Assembly (NCBI RefSeq): GCF_037126285.1
Contig: NZ_CP147012.1
Span: forward strand, 4,858,676 to 4,922,675
Source of the DNA: Bernardetia sp. MNP-M8
GTDB taxonomy: Bacteria; Bacteroidota; Bacteroidia; Cytophagales; Bernardetiaceae
Direction: 5' to 3'
Length of the DNA stretch: 64,000 nucleotides
Positions 9,574-17,874 of this stretch are shown piece by piece (the first letter of the stretch is position 1; every line of letters begins with the position of its first letter). The notes beneath the pieces are model-generated. The model saw only the letters and a list, made by a program, of their open reading frames with translations, was not told where the DNA came from and ran no database searches. A program made the translations under genes and the position numbers.

Positions 9574-10674
9574 TACTCAATAGAAATTGGTTTTCGAAAA
9601 TTGGACGTGAAAATTAGGTGCTAAAAGTGTTTCTAGCTCATCTTTATAATCAACGATATATTCAAAAAATGCAAGGACGTTAGTCCTAAATTTTTCAAAT
9701 GTATTGTAGTATTCATAATCAATTATTTTCTTTCTCATCAACTTCCAAAGTCTTTCAATTAAGTTTAAATTAGGCGAGTAGGCAGGCAAGTAAATGAGTT
9801 CTATTTTAGAGCCATATACCCAGTCTTGCACCAAATAAGATTTGAAATAGGAGGCTTGGTCTAAGACCATATACACCTTGCTTTTATCTAAATAGGCTGC
9901 TTCTACTTTATCTAAAAATTCTCTTACACTCTCTGAATCAACTGTTTCTGATTCACTAATGAGTATATCGCTTGGATTTTGAATGTTTACTGTACCTGTC
10001 AAATTTATGCGCTTTCTACCACTACTACTTTTAATTTCTCTTTCCTCTCCTGTTGGAATCCAAGCATAATTACTTCGGGTATTCCATTGAGGATGAACAG
10101 CATCTGCGTAGAGTAGAACAGCATTTTCTGAATCTAAACGCTCTATCAAAGCCTCTATATCTTCTATAAAGTGAGTTTGAAGTTCTTTATCAGCTTTAGC
10201 AGGAACTGTTTTTGTCTTTTTATAAGAAAAACCTAGACGTTTCATCAAACTAGGAAGACTTTTAATAGCGTAATCAATACCTAAATTTTCTTTTATCCAA
10301 TAAGCAATAGACTGGCAGTTTTTATGCAAGTGAGAACGAAGTTCTTTATCTAAAGCTGCCAAATCAAAACTATCCAACTTACCCCAAAAACCTAAATAAT
10401 TAGAAGAAATAAAACCAGAAAGACCACAGGAATTATAACTTTTTACATAATTATAAAAACTACTTAAATCAACACCTAAAAGCTCTGACAACTCTTTTGC
10501 TGACTTACCTTGGTCAAGACCTAAAAGAACAGTACAACGAATATAGTCCTTCTTTCCTGAAGAACTTTTACGATAATCTTTTAAAATATCTCGTTCAGAA
10601 ATACTAAGTTGAAAATTCATAAGCTAAAAATAATCAAAATTTAGATATTTTTGAAATCTAATTACGGATGAGTA
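9574..10674 (-). mobile_element. IS630-family insertion sequence with TA target duplication
   Basis: The single transposase gene is bounded by imperfect terminal inverted repeats. The left end beginning TACTCA at 9574 matches the inverted right end ending at 10674 at about 21 of 29 positions. Both ends are flanked by TA (9572-9573 and 10675-10676), the target duplication expected for IS630/Tc1-mariner transposons. The left inverted repeat overlaps the 3' end of the transposase gene. Because the ends begin TATA, the exact boundary is uncertain by two bases. The element is about 1.1 kb and looks complete. Confidence 0.85.
9577..10620 (-). CDS. IS630 family transposase
   Basis: The protein has 347 residues. 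The N-terminal part is a helix-turn-helix region (about 25-65, with K-S-A-K-E-L-S-E-L-L-G-V). The C-terminal part is a DDE integrase fold: first Asp in L-L-Y-A-D-A-V-H-P-Q-W (about 171), second in Y-M-V-L-D-Q-A-S-Y (about 252), and Glu in L-N-L-I-E-R-L-W (about 289), preceded by the family signature L-P-A-Y-S-P-N-L. The frame is intact as one reading frame, so it may be active. It acts on the inverted repeats that bound it. Confidence 0.93.
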   Translation of the reverse strand: MNFQLSISERDILKDYRKSSSGKKDYIRCTVLLGLDQGKSAKELSELLGVDLSSFYNYVKSYNSCGLSGFISSNYLGFWGKLDSFDLAALDKELRSHLHKNCQSIAYWIKENLGIDYAIKSLPSLMKRLGFSYKKTKTVPAKADKELQTHFIEDIEALIERLDSENAVLLYADAVHPQWNTRSNYAWIPTGEEREIKSSSGRKRINLTGTVNIQNPSDILISESETVDSESVREFLDKVEAAYLDKSKVYMVLDQASYFKSYLVQDWVYGSKIELIYLPAYSPNLNLIERLWKLMRKKIIDYEYYNTFEKFRTNVLAFFEYIVDYKDELETLLAPNFHVQFSKTNFY

Positions 10675-10676
10675 TA

Positions 10677-10823
10677 GCTCTTTCCATGCTTTTGTCATTC
10701 TTTAAAATATAAACCTTCTAAAAATAAAACTTTTCGTTCTTTTTTATCAAAAAAATAGATTGTGTACGTTACGTAAAGAAATATCTACTATTTATTATTC
10801 GCTTTGATTTCTTGTGCTTTCAT
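10677..10823 (-). pseudogene. 5' part of the decayed gene interrupted by IS630
   Basis: Reading away from 10823 on the minus strand there is an ATG with a short frame (M-K-A-Q-E-I-K-A-N-N-K, then two stops). After these stops the same frame reads Y-F-F-D-K-K-E-R-K-V-L-F-L-E-G-L-Y-F-K-E. A one-base shift then links to N-D-K-S-M-E-R-A and on across the IS insertion point. Several stops and shifts show the gene was decayed. The product is not recognised and the exact 5' end is uncertain. Confidence 0.4.
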
Positions 10824-11024
10824 CGAAAAATTTTCAAAAACTACTAATGGTTTATTATTTATTAATAAATTTGGTGTAAATATTGTTTTGTAATAAATAA
10901 TATTTTAATAAAAAAAAACAAAATATCTAAACTACCAAACCTGCCTATACACCTATTTACATAAATCCTCTTTCAATCATATTATATCTTAACTTACTTT
11001 TATTACTTGATTAATAATTAATTT
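10824..11024. other. AT-rich intergenic spacer
   Basis: This stretch lies between the decayed gene and the membrane protein gene at 11025. It is very AT-rich, with runs such as ATAATATTTTAATAAAAAAA. No hairpin, promoter box of the TAnnTTTG type or reading frame could be supported. Confidence 0.5.
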
Positions 11025-11534
11025 ATGCAAAAGAAAGGCTTTTTTGGTGTTACTAAACGTTCTGATTTTACTCATCGTTTAGATGTTTTATTTTATTCTT
11101 CTGTTTCTGCCCCTCTTATTCTGCTCTTTTTTGGCTTAGGACGTTATCAGAAACCAAATAGTTATGCTTCTCCCTATGTTATATTTCCAGATTGGTTTGT
11201 TTGGTTATTAGCTATTTCTTGTATTGGAGTAGCACTATCAGGAATTTTTTTATATAAAAAGCGCATTCCAGATGCTAAAGCGCAGGTGCTGTTACGTTGG
11301 AAAATTCAACGTTTTCTTCGTGCTTCTAGTTATAAATATACACTTCCTGCTTTTTCAGGAGTTTTTGCTGCTTTGGGATATTATATGACAGGTGAAATAG
11401 AATTTGCTCTTGTTGTAATGAGTATCCTTACTTTATTTTTTCTACAACGCCCAACTACAAAGGCTGTTTGTAAAGAACTATCACTTCAAAATGAAGAAAT
11501 ATCTCTTTTTAGAAGTGAAAAAACGTGGGCATAG
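11025..11534 (+). CDS. Hypothetical inner-membrane protein
   Basis: The family of this 169-residue protein is not recognised. It has about four hydrophobic segments: 28-42 (S-A-P-L-I-L-L-F-F-G-L-G), 58-76 (W-F-V-W-L-L-A-I-S-C-I-G-V-A-L-S), 108-122 and 126-142 (A-L-V-V-M-S-I-L-T-L-F-F-L). A basic loop lies between the second and third segments. It converges on the DMT transporter gene, whose stop lies 8 bases away, so the two share a very short 3' space without a clear terminator. Confidence 0.7.
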   Translation: MQKKGFFGVTKRSDFTHRLDVLFYSSVSAPLILLFFGLGRYQKPNSYASPYVIFPDWFVWLLAISCIGVALSGIFLYKKRIPDAKAQVLLRWKIQRFLRASSYKYTLPAFSGVFAALGYYMTGEIEFALVVMSILTLFFLQRPTTKAVCKELSLQNEEISLFRSEKTWA

Positions 11535-11541
11535 TAGTATT

Positions 11542-12504
11542 TTATTCTGTAATAATTATTTCTTTTTCTTTGCTCTTTTCTTGTTCTTTTAAATTTTCTA
11601 TCTGATTCTTTTTATAATTTTTCATATAATCACTCAGTATCGGATAAGTAAATACAGAAAGAAGCAATAGCCCAGTTCCGATATAAAAACCTGTATTCAT
11701 TACTGTTTCTTGAAAAAGTAAAATTGCAGCAGCCGTTCCATAAACAGGATTTAGATTACTAACCAATGCCACTGTAAAAGGAGGAATTGATTTCATTATA
11801 CTTATAAAAATAGAATAGGCATAAATAGAAAATACAAAAGCAAGACCTAAAATGAGCATATAATCCGTAGGACTTGCTTCAAACTGAAATGATTTGCCCT
11901 CGGGAACTAAGAAAAAATAATAGTAAAAAGGAAGAAAAATAGTAGTGCTGATAAGTGCGCCACCCATTTGATAAAAAGTAACAACATAAGCATCATGTTG
12001 ATGAGCTAATTTTGCATTATAAATAGTGAGTAATGCGCCAAATATTGCTCCTATAATTCCAACAGCAAGTCCCCAACCATAATCAAAATCAGAGTTGAAG
12101 ATAATATAAATACCTAAAATAGCATTCATACCCACCAAAACTTGAAAAGGACGACTTTTGCGTTTGGATAAAAGAGGATCTAAAAAGCTAATCCAAAGAG
12201 AAGTAGTTGCCATTCCGACCAAACAAACGGAAGCTGTTGAGATTTTAGCAGAAATAAAAGATAATCCCCAATAAAGGAAAACTAATATTCCAGATCCTAA
12301 CATATGAAAAATCGCATTTTTTGTAAAAAGGCTAGGTACAGCTCTTTTGTTAATCAAAAATAATAACATAACAAAGGCTGCCAAAGTACGTAAAAAAAGT
12401 AGTTCGATAGCAGGCACATCAATTAGAAGCACTATTGAGGGAATGAAGCTACTCAATAATACAATCATGTGAAGCATGACATATGTACGTACATTAGAAG
12501 ACAT
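11542..12504 (-). CDS. DMT family (EamA) transporter
   Basis: The 320-residue protein has about ten hydrophobic helices arranged as two EamA repeats (about 8-140 and 150-295), the standard drug/metabolite transporter layout. Helix-end motifs such as L-F-L-R-T-L-A-A-F in the first repeat and S-N-L-N-P-V-Y-G-T-A-A-A-I-L-L-F-Q-E near the end are characteristic. The C-terminus is a charged, Lys/Glu-rich tail. These proteins export or import small metabolites; the substrate cannot be told. A possible -7 promoter box lies just upstream at 12526-12533. Confidence 0.9.
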   Translation of the reverse strand: MSSNVRTYVMLHMIVLLSSFIPSIVLLIDVPAIELLFLRTLAAFVMLLFLINKRAVPSLFTKNAIFHMLGSGILVFLYWGLSFISAKISTASVCLVGMATTSLWISFLDPLLSKRKSRPFQVLVGMNAILGIYIIFNSDFDYGWGLAVGIIGAIFGALLTIYNAKLAHQHDAYVVTFYQMGGALISTTIFLPFYYYFFLVPEGKSFQFEASPTDYMLILGLAFVFSIYAYSIFISIMKSIPPFTVALVSNLNPVYGTAAAILLFQETVMNTGFYIGTGLLLLSVFTYPILSDYMKNYKKNQIENLKEQEKSKEKEIIITE

Positions 12505-12525
12505 GAAAATTTCTAATTAGGGTGG

Positions 12526-12533
12526 CAAACATA
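12526..12533 (-). promoter_or_regulatory. Possible -7 promoter box (TATGTTTG)
   Basis: It fits the Bacteroidota -7 consensus TAnnTTTG on the minus strand, 22 bases upstream of the DMT transporter start. No -33 TTG was found at the expected spacing, so support is limited to this box. Confidence 0.35.
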
Positions 12534-12744
12534 GAGAAAATAGAAGTTTTATTCTATCTATCTCTGTAAGATTTGTTAAAGATAGCAAATAATGATTTGG
12601 TTTATTAACTACTTTGTGTTTAGAATATTACTTACCAATTACAAATCTTTGCAAAATACGCACTCTTATTCAAAACTCCAATAAAAACAATGCTTTATCA
12701 CACTTTAATTACATTGAAATATAAAATTAATATCTGAATGCCTA

Positions 12745-13650
12745 TTAATTATTCAATCTACTAAGTTCTTTAAATAAAGATTCTTCTTTATCACTAAGTT
12801 GTGTTGGAATTTCAATGCGAAGTTTGACAAACATATCTCCAAATTTATCTGATTTTCCATACAAAGGCATTCCTAAATTTTTGAGTCTTAATTTCTGTCC
12901 ATTTTGTGCGCCTTTAGGGATAGGAATATTTATAGGACTTCCTTTAATAGTTGGTATTTGTACTTTTCCACCTAAAACAGCAGCATATAAATCTACTTTT
13001 ACATTACAGTACAAATCATCTCCTTTTCTTTCAAAGGTAGGATGTTTTTCAACTTTTACATAAATATACAAGTCGCCACTTTGTCCATTTGAGCCTTTTT
13101 CGCCTTTTCCTTTTAGTCTTAGTTTTTTATTGTCTGTTGTTCCTGCTTTTATATTGATGCGAAGTTGCTGTTTGTTTACACTGATTGTGCGAGTAGTTCC
13201 AAAATAGGCTTCTTGCAATGTAATTGTCATTTCAGCTTCCAAATCTCTTCCTGCTGAAGCAGCTGAGCCAAAACCACTAGCACCTGTTTTTCCTCCAAAC
13301 ATTTGCTCAAAAAAACTACTAAAGCCTCCTTGCCCAAAGGCATCATCAAAATTAGTTTCGTATTGTGCATATCCACCTCCATTTCTGTTTCCACTAAAGT
13401 CATAGTGTCCACCACCAGAACCTGCACCTTCATATTTCTGATAATCTTGACCAAATTGGTCATATTTTTTGCGCTTTTCTGGGTCTTTTAGTGTTTCATA
13501 GGCTTCATTTATTTCCTTAAATTTTGTTTCTGCTTGTGGATTGCCTGTATTTTTGTCTGGATGGTATTTGACAGCAAGTTTACGAAATGCTTTTTTTATT
13601 TCGTCTGCTGTTGCAGTTTTTTTTATTTCTAATGTTTTGTAATAATCCAT
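12745..13650 (-). CDS. DnaJ C-terminal domain chaperone (CbpA-like, class B J-protein)
   Basis: The protein has 301 residues. A J domain occupies about 1-65 with the H-P-D tripeptide at 30-32. A Gly/Phe-rich linker (about 70-135) is followed by two beta-barrel client-binding domains (about 135-295, containing G-E-K-G-S-N-G-Q-S-G-D-L-Y-I-Y). The Cys-rich zinc-finger repeats of DnaJ are missing, so this is a class B J-protein of the CbpA type, a cytoplasmic co-chaperone that stimulates DnaK ATPase. It lies just downstream of the Hsp20 gene on the same strand (162-base gap), which suggests a small stress-response cluster. Confidence 0.93.
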   Translation of the reverse strand: MDYYKTLEIKKTATADEIKKAFRKLAVKYHPDKNTGNPQAETKFKEINEAYETLKDPEKRKKYDQFGQDYQKYEGAGSGGGHYDFSGNRNGGGYAQYETNFDDAFGQGGFSSFFEQMFGGKTGASGFGSAASAGRDLEAEMTITLQEAYFGTTRTISVNKQQLRINIKAGTTDNKKLRLKGKGEKGSNGQSGDLYIYVKVEKHPTFERKGDDLYCNVKVDLYAAVLGGKVQIPTIKGSPINIPIPKGAQNGQKLRLKNLGMPLYGKSDKFGDMFVKLRIEIPTQLSDKEESLFKELSRLNN

Positions 13651-13812
13651 AATTAATTATCTTGTTTTATCGAATCAAATAAAAAGTGTAATAAAAAAAT
13701 ATTCAAAAAATAAATGCTTATTTGTATTTTATGAATTTACTAGAAACAAGAATTATGAATTACATTTTTTTTATATAAATCGTAATTCATAATTCCTCAT
13801 TCGCAATTGAAT

Positions 13813-14226
13813 CTAATCAATTTTTACTTTGCGAATTTCTGTTTGAGTTTCTTTGTTTATGAATGGCAAAATTATTTCCAAAATTCCATCTTCGTATTTG
13901 GCTGCCACTTTGTCTGTATTGACGTGAGAAGGAAGGGAAAAGGTGCGTTTAAACTGTGAAAAACTATATTCTCTACGAGTAAATTTCTTTCCAGTAGAAG
14001 CTGTAGTTTCATGTCCTTTATTTGCAGAAATAGTCAGGTTTCCTTCAGAGAGGTCTATTTCAAAATCTTCCTTTTTTAGTCCAGGGGCTGCAAGTTGAAC
14101 ACAATAAGAGTTTTCAGTTTCTGAAACATTTACAGCAGGACGGCTAATAACCATTTGATTGGTTAAATATTCATTGGCTTGTCCGACAAGATTATCGATG
14201 AGTTGAAGTGGATTTTTGTATTCCAT
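13813..14226 (-). CDS. Small heat shock protein, Hsp20/alpha-crystallin family
   Basis: The protein has 137 residues. The alpha-crystallin domain spans about 32-125, with V-Q-L-A-A-P-G-L-K-K-E-D-F-E-I-D, R-R-E-Y-S-F-S-Q-F-K-R-T-F-S-L-P and the closing A-x-Y-E-D-G-I-L-E-I-I-L-P motif. Such proteins are ATP-independent holdases that keep unfolding proteins soluble. It sits upstream of the DnaJ-like gene on the same strand. The N-terminal arm is short, as is common in Bacteroidota members. Confidence 0.95.
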   Translation of the reverse strand: MEYKNPLQLIDNLVGQANEYLTNQMVISRPAVNVSETENSYCVQLAAPGLKKEDFEIDLSEGNLTISANKGHETTASTGKKFTRREYSFSQFKRTFSLPSHVNTDKVAAKYEDGILEIILPFINKETQTEIRKVKID

Positions 14227-14326
14227 AATTGTAAAATTTTAGGTTTAAAAAGGTAAATTAGTGATAAATTAACTTGAAATAAAGAAATTGAGTAAATCAA
14301 AAAAAACAGAATTGAAAATAATGTAA

Positions 14327-14334
14327 TACCTTTG
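14327..14334 (+). promoter_or_regulatory. Possible -7 promoter box (TACCTTTG)
   Basis: An exact TAnnTTTG match lies 48 bases upstream of the ATG of the GHL10 hydrolase gene. A clear -33 TTG at 19-21 bases was not seen. Confidence 0.4.
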
Positions 14335-14381
14335 AATGAAGTTTAATCTGTATTATTAAATTATTGAATTCTATCCAAAAA

Positions 14382-15968
14382 ATGAAAATTTCAACCATTT
14401 CTATAAAAAAAGTATCTGTCTCTTTATGTTTATTCATTTTTTTATCTGTTTATCAAACTGTTTTTTGTCAAGATTTGTTACTAAATCCTTCTCCAAAAAG
14501 AGAATTTAGAGCTGTTTGGATTGCTAGTGTCGGAAATATTGATTTTCCTTCCAAGTCAAATCTCAACTCAAAAGCTCAACGAGAAGAGTTTGTTAGTTTA
14601 GTCAATCTTCATTCTCAAAATAACTTAAATGCACTTATTGTGCAAGTGAGACCTTCTGGAGATGCACTTTATCCATCTGTTCGTGAGCCTTGGTCATCTG
14701 TTTTGACAGGCAAAATTGGTCAAATGCCAATGCCTTTTTATGATCCATTAGCTTTTATGATAGAAGAAACCCATAAAAAATCAATGGAGTTTCATGCTTG
14801 GTTTAATCCCTTTCGTGCTATTATGAGTCTGTCTCAAAAAATAGATTTACCAGCTAATCATATTACAAAGCTACATCCTGAATGGTTTATGCAAGCTGGA
14901 AATAGTTTGGTTTTTAATCCAGGCGAACCTGCTGCAAGAGAATTTGTAAGAGAGATTATTATTGAAGTTGTGATGCGTTACGATATTGATGGCGTTCATT
15001 TGGATGATTATTTTTATCCTTATCCTGATGCAGGAATTTATGATGATAAAGCTACTTTTGAGAAATATGGAAAAGAATTTTCTTCTATAGAAGAATGGCG
15101 AAGGGATAATATCAATACATTCATTAAAGAAACAGCTTTGGCTATCAAAAATATTAAACCTTATATCAAGTTTGGAATTAGTCCGTGTGCTGTGTGGCGC
15201 AATCAAAGCAAAGACAAAATGGGTTCGGATACTAAAGGAATTTCGGCTTATGATGATTTGCATGCTGATACTCGTCTTTGGTTGCAACGTGGTTGGATAG
15301 ATTATTTAGCTCCCCAAGTTTATTTTAGTACAAAATCTAATGCTGTTCCTTATCAAAGAATGCTCAATTGGTGGCAAGAGAATAGTTTTGGAAGACATAT
15401 TTACATAGGTCATGCTGTCTATAAAATTCAAAATGATAAATATGATGAAAGATGGAATAATCCTTCTGAAATGAGTGAACAGATTAGAATAATGAGAGAG
15501 AGAACAGGAATGGCAGCAGGAAGTATTTTTTACCGTTCTCGTTTTTTGCAAGATAACCCTGCCCATGTTCAGGATTCTTTAAAGGCTAATTTTTATCGTT
15601 TCAAGGCATTGCCTCCTGTACTGACTTGGATTGACCAAACTCCTCCTCCTCCTCCTATGAATCTGACTATTTCAGGTTCAAGAAAAGGAGCTGTTCTGAA
15701 CTGGCAAGCACAAGAAACCTCTGACCCTTTTGATCAGCCCACTTATTTTATTGTCTATCGCTTTGAGGATGGAAAAGAAATTGACATCGAAAATCCTGAA
15801 AATATTGCAGCTATTTTGCGTCAAAAAGAGTGTTTTTATATTGACCCAAATGTTCGTAAAAACTGTAAATATAGGTATCTAGTTACAGCAGTCGATAGAT
15901 TGCATAATGAAAGTATTGCCACAAAGTCAGATGTTTTCAAGTATAAAAGACGTTATTTGAAACAGTAA
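14382..15968 (+). CDS. Family 10 glycosidase-like hydrolase (GHL10/DUF187), exported
   Basis: The protein has 528 residues from the ATG at 14382; a TTG 18 bases upstream is in frame but would only lengthen the signal peptide. After a signal peptide (about 1-30, ending V-F-C-Q) comes a TIM-barrel GHL10 domain. Its landmarks are R-E-F-R-A-V-W-I-A-S-V-G-N-I-D-F-P, N-A-L-I-V-Q-V-R-P, F-H-A-W-F-N-P-F-R, D-I-D-G-V-H-L-D-D-Y-F-Y-P, I-S-P-C-A-V-W-R and L-A-P-Q-V-Y. The C-terminal about 90 residues (P-P-P-P-P-M-N-L onward) look like a fibronectin type III module. The family is probably a periplasmic glycoside hydrolase acting on envelope glycans; a precise substrate is not known. Confidence 0.9.
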   Translation: MKISTISIKKVSVSLCLFIFLSVYQTVFCQDLLLNPSPKREFRAVWIASVGNIDFPSKSNLNSKAQREEFVSLVNLHSQNNLNALIVQVRPSGDALYPSVREPWSSVLTGKIGQMPMPFYDPLAFMIEETHKKSMEFHAWFNPFRAIMSLSQKIDLPANHITKLHPEWFMQAGNSLVFNPGEPAAREFVREIIIEVVMRYDIDGVHLDDYFYPYPDAGIYDDKATFEKYGKEFSSIEEWRRDNINTFIKETALAIKNIKPYIKFGISPCAVWRNQSKDKMGSDTKGISAYDDLHADTRLWLQRGWIDYLAPQVYFSTKSNAVPYQRMLNWWQENSFGRHIYIGHAVYKIQNDKYDERWNNPSEMSEQIRIMRERTGMAAGSIFYRSRFLQDNPAHVQDSLKANFYRFKALPPVLTWIDQTPPPPPMNLTISGSRKGAVLNWQAQETSDPFDQPTYFIVYRFEDGKEIDIENPENIAAILRQKECFYIDPNVRKNCKYRYLVTAVDRLHNESIATKSDVFKYKRRYLKQ

Positions 15969-16006
15969 AAAGATAATTTTTCTTGTAATAAATCTTTTTT
16001 CTGGCG

Positions 16007-16226
16007 CAAGATTCTATCTTGTGTCTATCTATTCTGTCAGCATATGCTGACGAAACAGAGCGTCCAAGCAAAATGCTTGAACGAGTATATCGTGCCCTTA
16101 TTATAAGGTTATCACGGTTATTTTTGTATAACAGTCTTCCAGACTGTTGTATTAGGATAAAATACTGCTTTTTATGTTCAGACAAAATGTCTGAACTACC
16201 TTAATAAAAACCGTGATAAGGCTTAT
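16007..16226. repeat. Multi-hairpin repeat element, copy A
   Basis: Five short perfect inverted repeats sit in a row: 16007-16021 (CAAGAT/ATCTTG), 16036-16051 (GTCAGCATATGCTGAC), 16065-16079 (CAAGCA/TGCTTG), 16130-16148 (AACAGTCT/AGACTGTT) and 16176-16196 (GTTCAGAC/GTCTGAAC). The last two are enclosed by an outer inverted repeat (TTATCACGGTT near 16109 and AACCGTGATAA near 16209). The part 16103-16226 recurs inverted at 36972-37092. It lies between two convergent genes. It could be a miniature mobile element, a structured RNA or a transcript end. Confidence 0.8.
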
Positions 16227-16229
16227 TCT

Positions 16230-16784
16230 TTACTTTTCTTTTAATTCAATTTTGGAATTACTATTTTCAAAGAGATGCAGATAATCATCAACTTTGAAAA
16301 CTTTACTGTTAAATCTTGAAGTTCTGTTTGTGCCTTCTTGTTGTCTTGTAATACTTCTAGCAAAACGTCGTATTTCCTCTTTTGTGGTCAGAATAATTCC
16401 GGGGACAGGTGTGCTTTTCCCGTCTTCATCTTTTGCAACCATCGTAAAATAAGAAGAATTACAATGTTTGGTAATACCAGTAATAACATTTTCAGAAATG
16501 ATTCGTAGACCAACCACCATAGAGGTTCTTCCTGTAAAATTAACTGATGCTTTTAAAGTAACTAATTCGCCTACTTCTATAGGATTTAGAAAATCAACTC
16601 TATTTACAGAAGCTGTTACACAATAGTTTTCTGAATGTTTGGAAGCACAAGCAAATGCAATCTGATCCATCAAGTTGAGAATATGCCCTCCATGAATTTT
16701 TCCACTAAAATTGGAATGAGAAGGCAACATTAATTGTGTAATGGTCACTTTAGATTCTTTGATGTGTTTGAATTTTTTATTCAT
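16230..16784 (-). CDS. Acyl-CoA thioesterase (hotdog fold, YciA/ACOT type)
   Basis: The protein has 184 residues. A single hotdog domain (about 10-130) carries the family signature S-G-K-I-H-G-G-H-I-L-N-L-M-D-Q-I-A (catalytic Asp/Asn region), A-S-V-N-R-V-D-F-L-N-P-I and V-G-E-L-V-T-L-K-A-S-V. Enzymes of this type hydrolyse acyl-CoA to free acid and CoA in the cytoplasm and usually act as hexamers. A basic, Arg/Ser-rich tail follows. The gene ends against the multi-hairpin element. Confidence 0.9.
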   Translation of the reverse strand: MNKKFKHIKESKVTITQLMLPSHSNFSGKIHGGHILNLMDQIAFACASKHSENYCVTASVNRVDFLNPIEVGELVTLKASVNFTGRTSMVVGLRIISENVITGITKHCNSSYFTMVAKDEDGKSTPVPGIILTTKEEIRRFARSITRQQEGTNRTSRFNSKVFKVDDYLHLFENSNSKIELKEK

Positions 16785-16848
16785 TTTTCTTTTTTTGAGC
16801 TTAAAAAAATAGGTTCTCTGACAATTTTTGTACTATGTTGTAGGTTTT

Positions 16849-16903
16849 ACACCAACAACGGCAGGTTATAGCCACTGTTGGTGTCCTCACCGACGACCAT
16901 CAA
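16849..16903. repeat. Hairpin repeat family 2, copy 1
   Basis: A 9-bp inverted repeat (ACACCAACA / TGTTGGTGT, 16849-16884) encloses a smaller GGC/GCC stem and is followed by CCGACGACCATCAA. Related copies lie at 25911-25939 and, inverted, 44067-44106. The element falls in the 226-base gap between the thioesterase and cdsA genes. Confidence 0.7.
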
Positions 16904-17010
16904 TATTCAAAATTCGAATAAAATCTGCAAAAATTGTCAAACAACCAAAAAATATCTCTTACTGGTAGTTTCTGAGTAACTTGTAGGTATTGGGCAATAG
17001 TATTAGATCA

Positions 17011-17874
17011 TTACTTTCCAAAAAATTCTTCAATAATAATTGGAACAACTCTTAAAAAAGCAACAATAAAAGGAGCTGCAATTAAAAGTCCATCAAAACG
17101 GTCTAAAAAACCTCCATGTCCTGGTAAGACAGAACCAGAATCTTTTATACTCATACTTCTTTTAAAGAGAGATTCGACAAGGTCACCGTATGTTCCTGCG
17201 ACGATGATAATGAGTGAAATTCCTATCCATTGCCATAAAGCGAGTGTTTCTTGAAAGAAATATCCCCATGTAGTACCGACAATCAAAGCCAAAATTCCTC
17301 CTCCTATACTTCCTTCCCATGTCTTTTTAGGAGAAATACGAACAAACAGCTTGCGTTTGCCAAAGTTTTTACCAGAAAAATAAGCTCCTGTATCGTTTGC
17401 CCAAAGAATAAATAGAGAACCTAAAATAATTTCATAATAATATTGTTGGTCTTTAAAAACAGCAATATTTAAGAGTGCAAAAGGTAGAGCAACATAAATA
17501 ATTCCTAGAAAAGTAAAGGCAATGTTATGAAAAGGTTTGGTTTCTCCTTTTTTGTAAAGTTTGATAAAATAAGCTCCCGAAAGACTTACCAACAAGAGAA
17601 TATAATAATTTGGATTGAGTGCAAAACGTTCTATCAGAAAGGATAATGTAAATAGAAAAAGACCATTTAGTGTACCGAAAGTACGCAAAGGTGAGTTTCC
17701 GTCTAAGCCTAAAAGTTTGTAAAACTCCCAAAGCGCAAACATACTAATGAAGAAAAAAAGCGAAAAATAAGTCCATTCGCTCCACATAATCGCTGTCAGA
17801 ATTGTGATTGCTCCCAAAATTCCTGTAATGATGCGTTGTTGGAGTTCGGAAAACTTGTCTAAGTTTAGGCGCAT
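17011..17874 (-). CDS. cdsA: Phosphatidate cytidylyltransferase
   Basis: The protein has 287 residues and makes CDP-diacylglycerol from phosphatidate and CTP at the inner membrane. It has about seven to eight hydrophobic helices. The CdsA signature near the C-terminus is clear: K-R-S-M-S-I-K-D-S-G-S-V-L-P-G-H-G-G-F-L-D-R-F-D, preceded by G-x-Y-G-D-L-V-E-S-L. A second motif, S-P-K-K-T-W-E-G-S-I-G-G, is the nucleotide-binding segment. Length and motif order are standard. Confidence 0.96.
   Translation of the reverse strand: MRLNLDKFSELQQRIITGILGAITILTAIMWSEWTYFSLFFFISMFALWEFYKLLGLDGNSPLRTFGTLNGLFLFTLSFLIERFALNPNYYILLLVSLSGAYFIKLYKKGETKPFHNIAFTFLGIIYVALPFALLNIAVFKDQQYYYEIILGSLFILWANDTGAYFSGKNFGKRKLFVRISPKKTWEGSIGGGILALIVGTTWGYFFQETLALWQWIGISLIIIVAGTYGDLVESLFKRSMSIKDSGSVLPGHGGFLDRFDGLLIAAPFIVAFLRVVPIIIEEFFGK

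Noticed and set aside
6912-10676. A defence island around the Rpn-like gene and the IS630 element
   Set aside because: No restriction, toxin-antitoxin, retron or other defence gene is nearby; yigZ and hutI are housekeeping or catabolic genes.
16019-16204. Short reading frames on both strands between the GHL10 and thioesterase genes
   Set aside because: They are created by the hairpins of the multi-hairpin element and resemble no protein.
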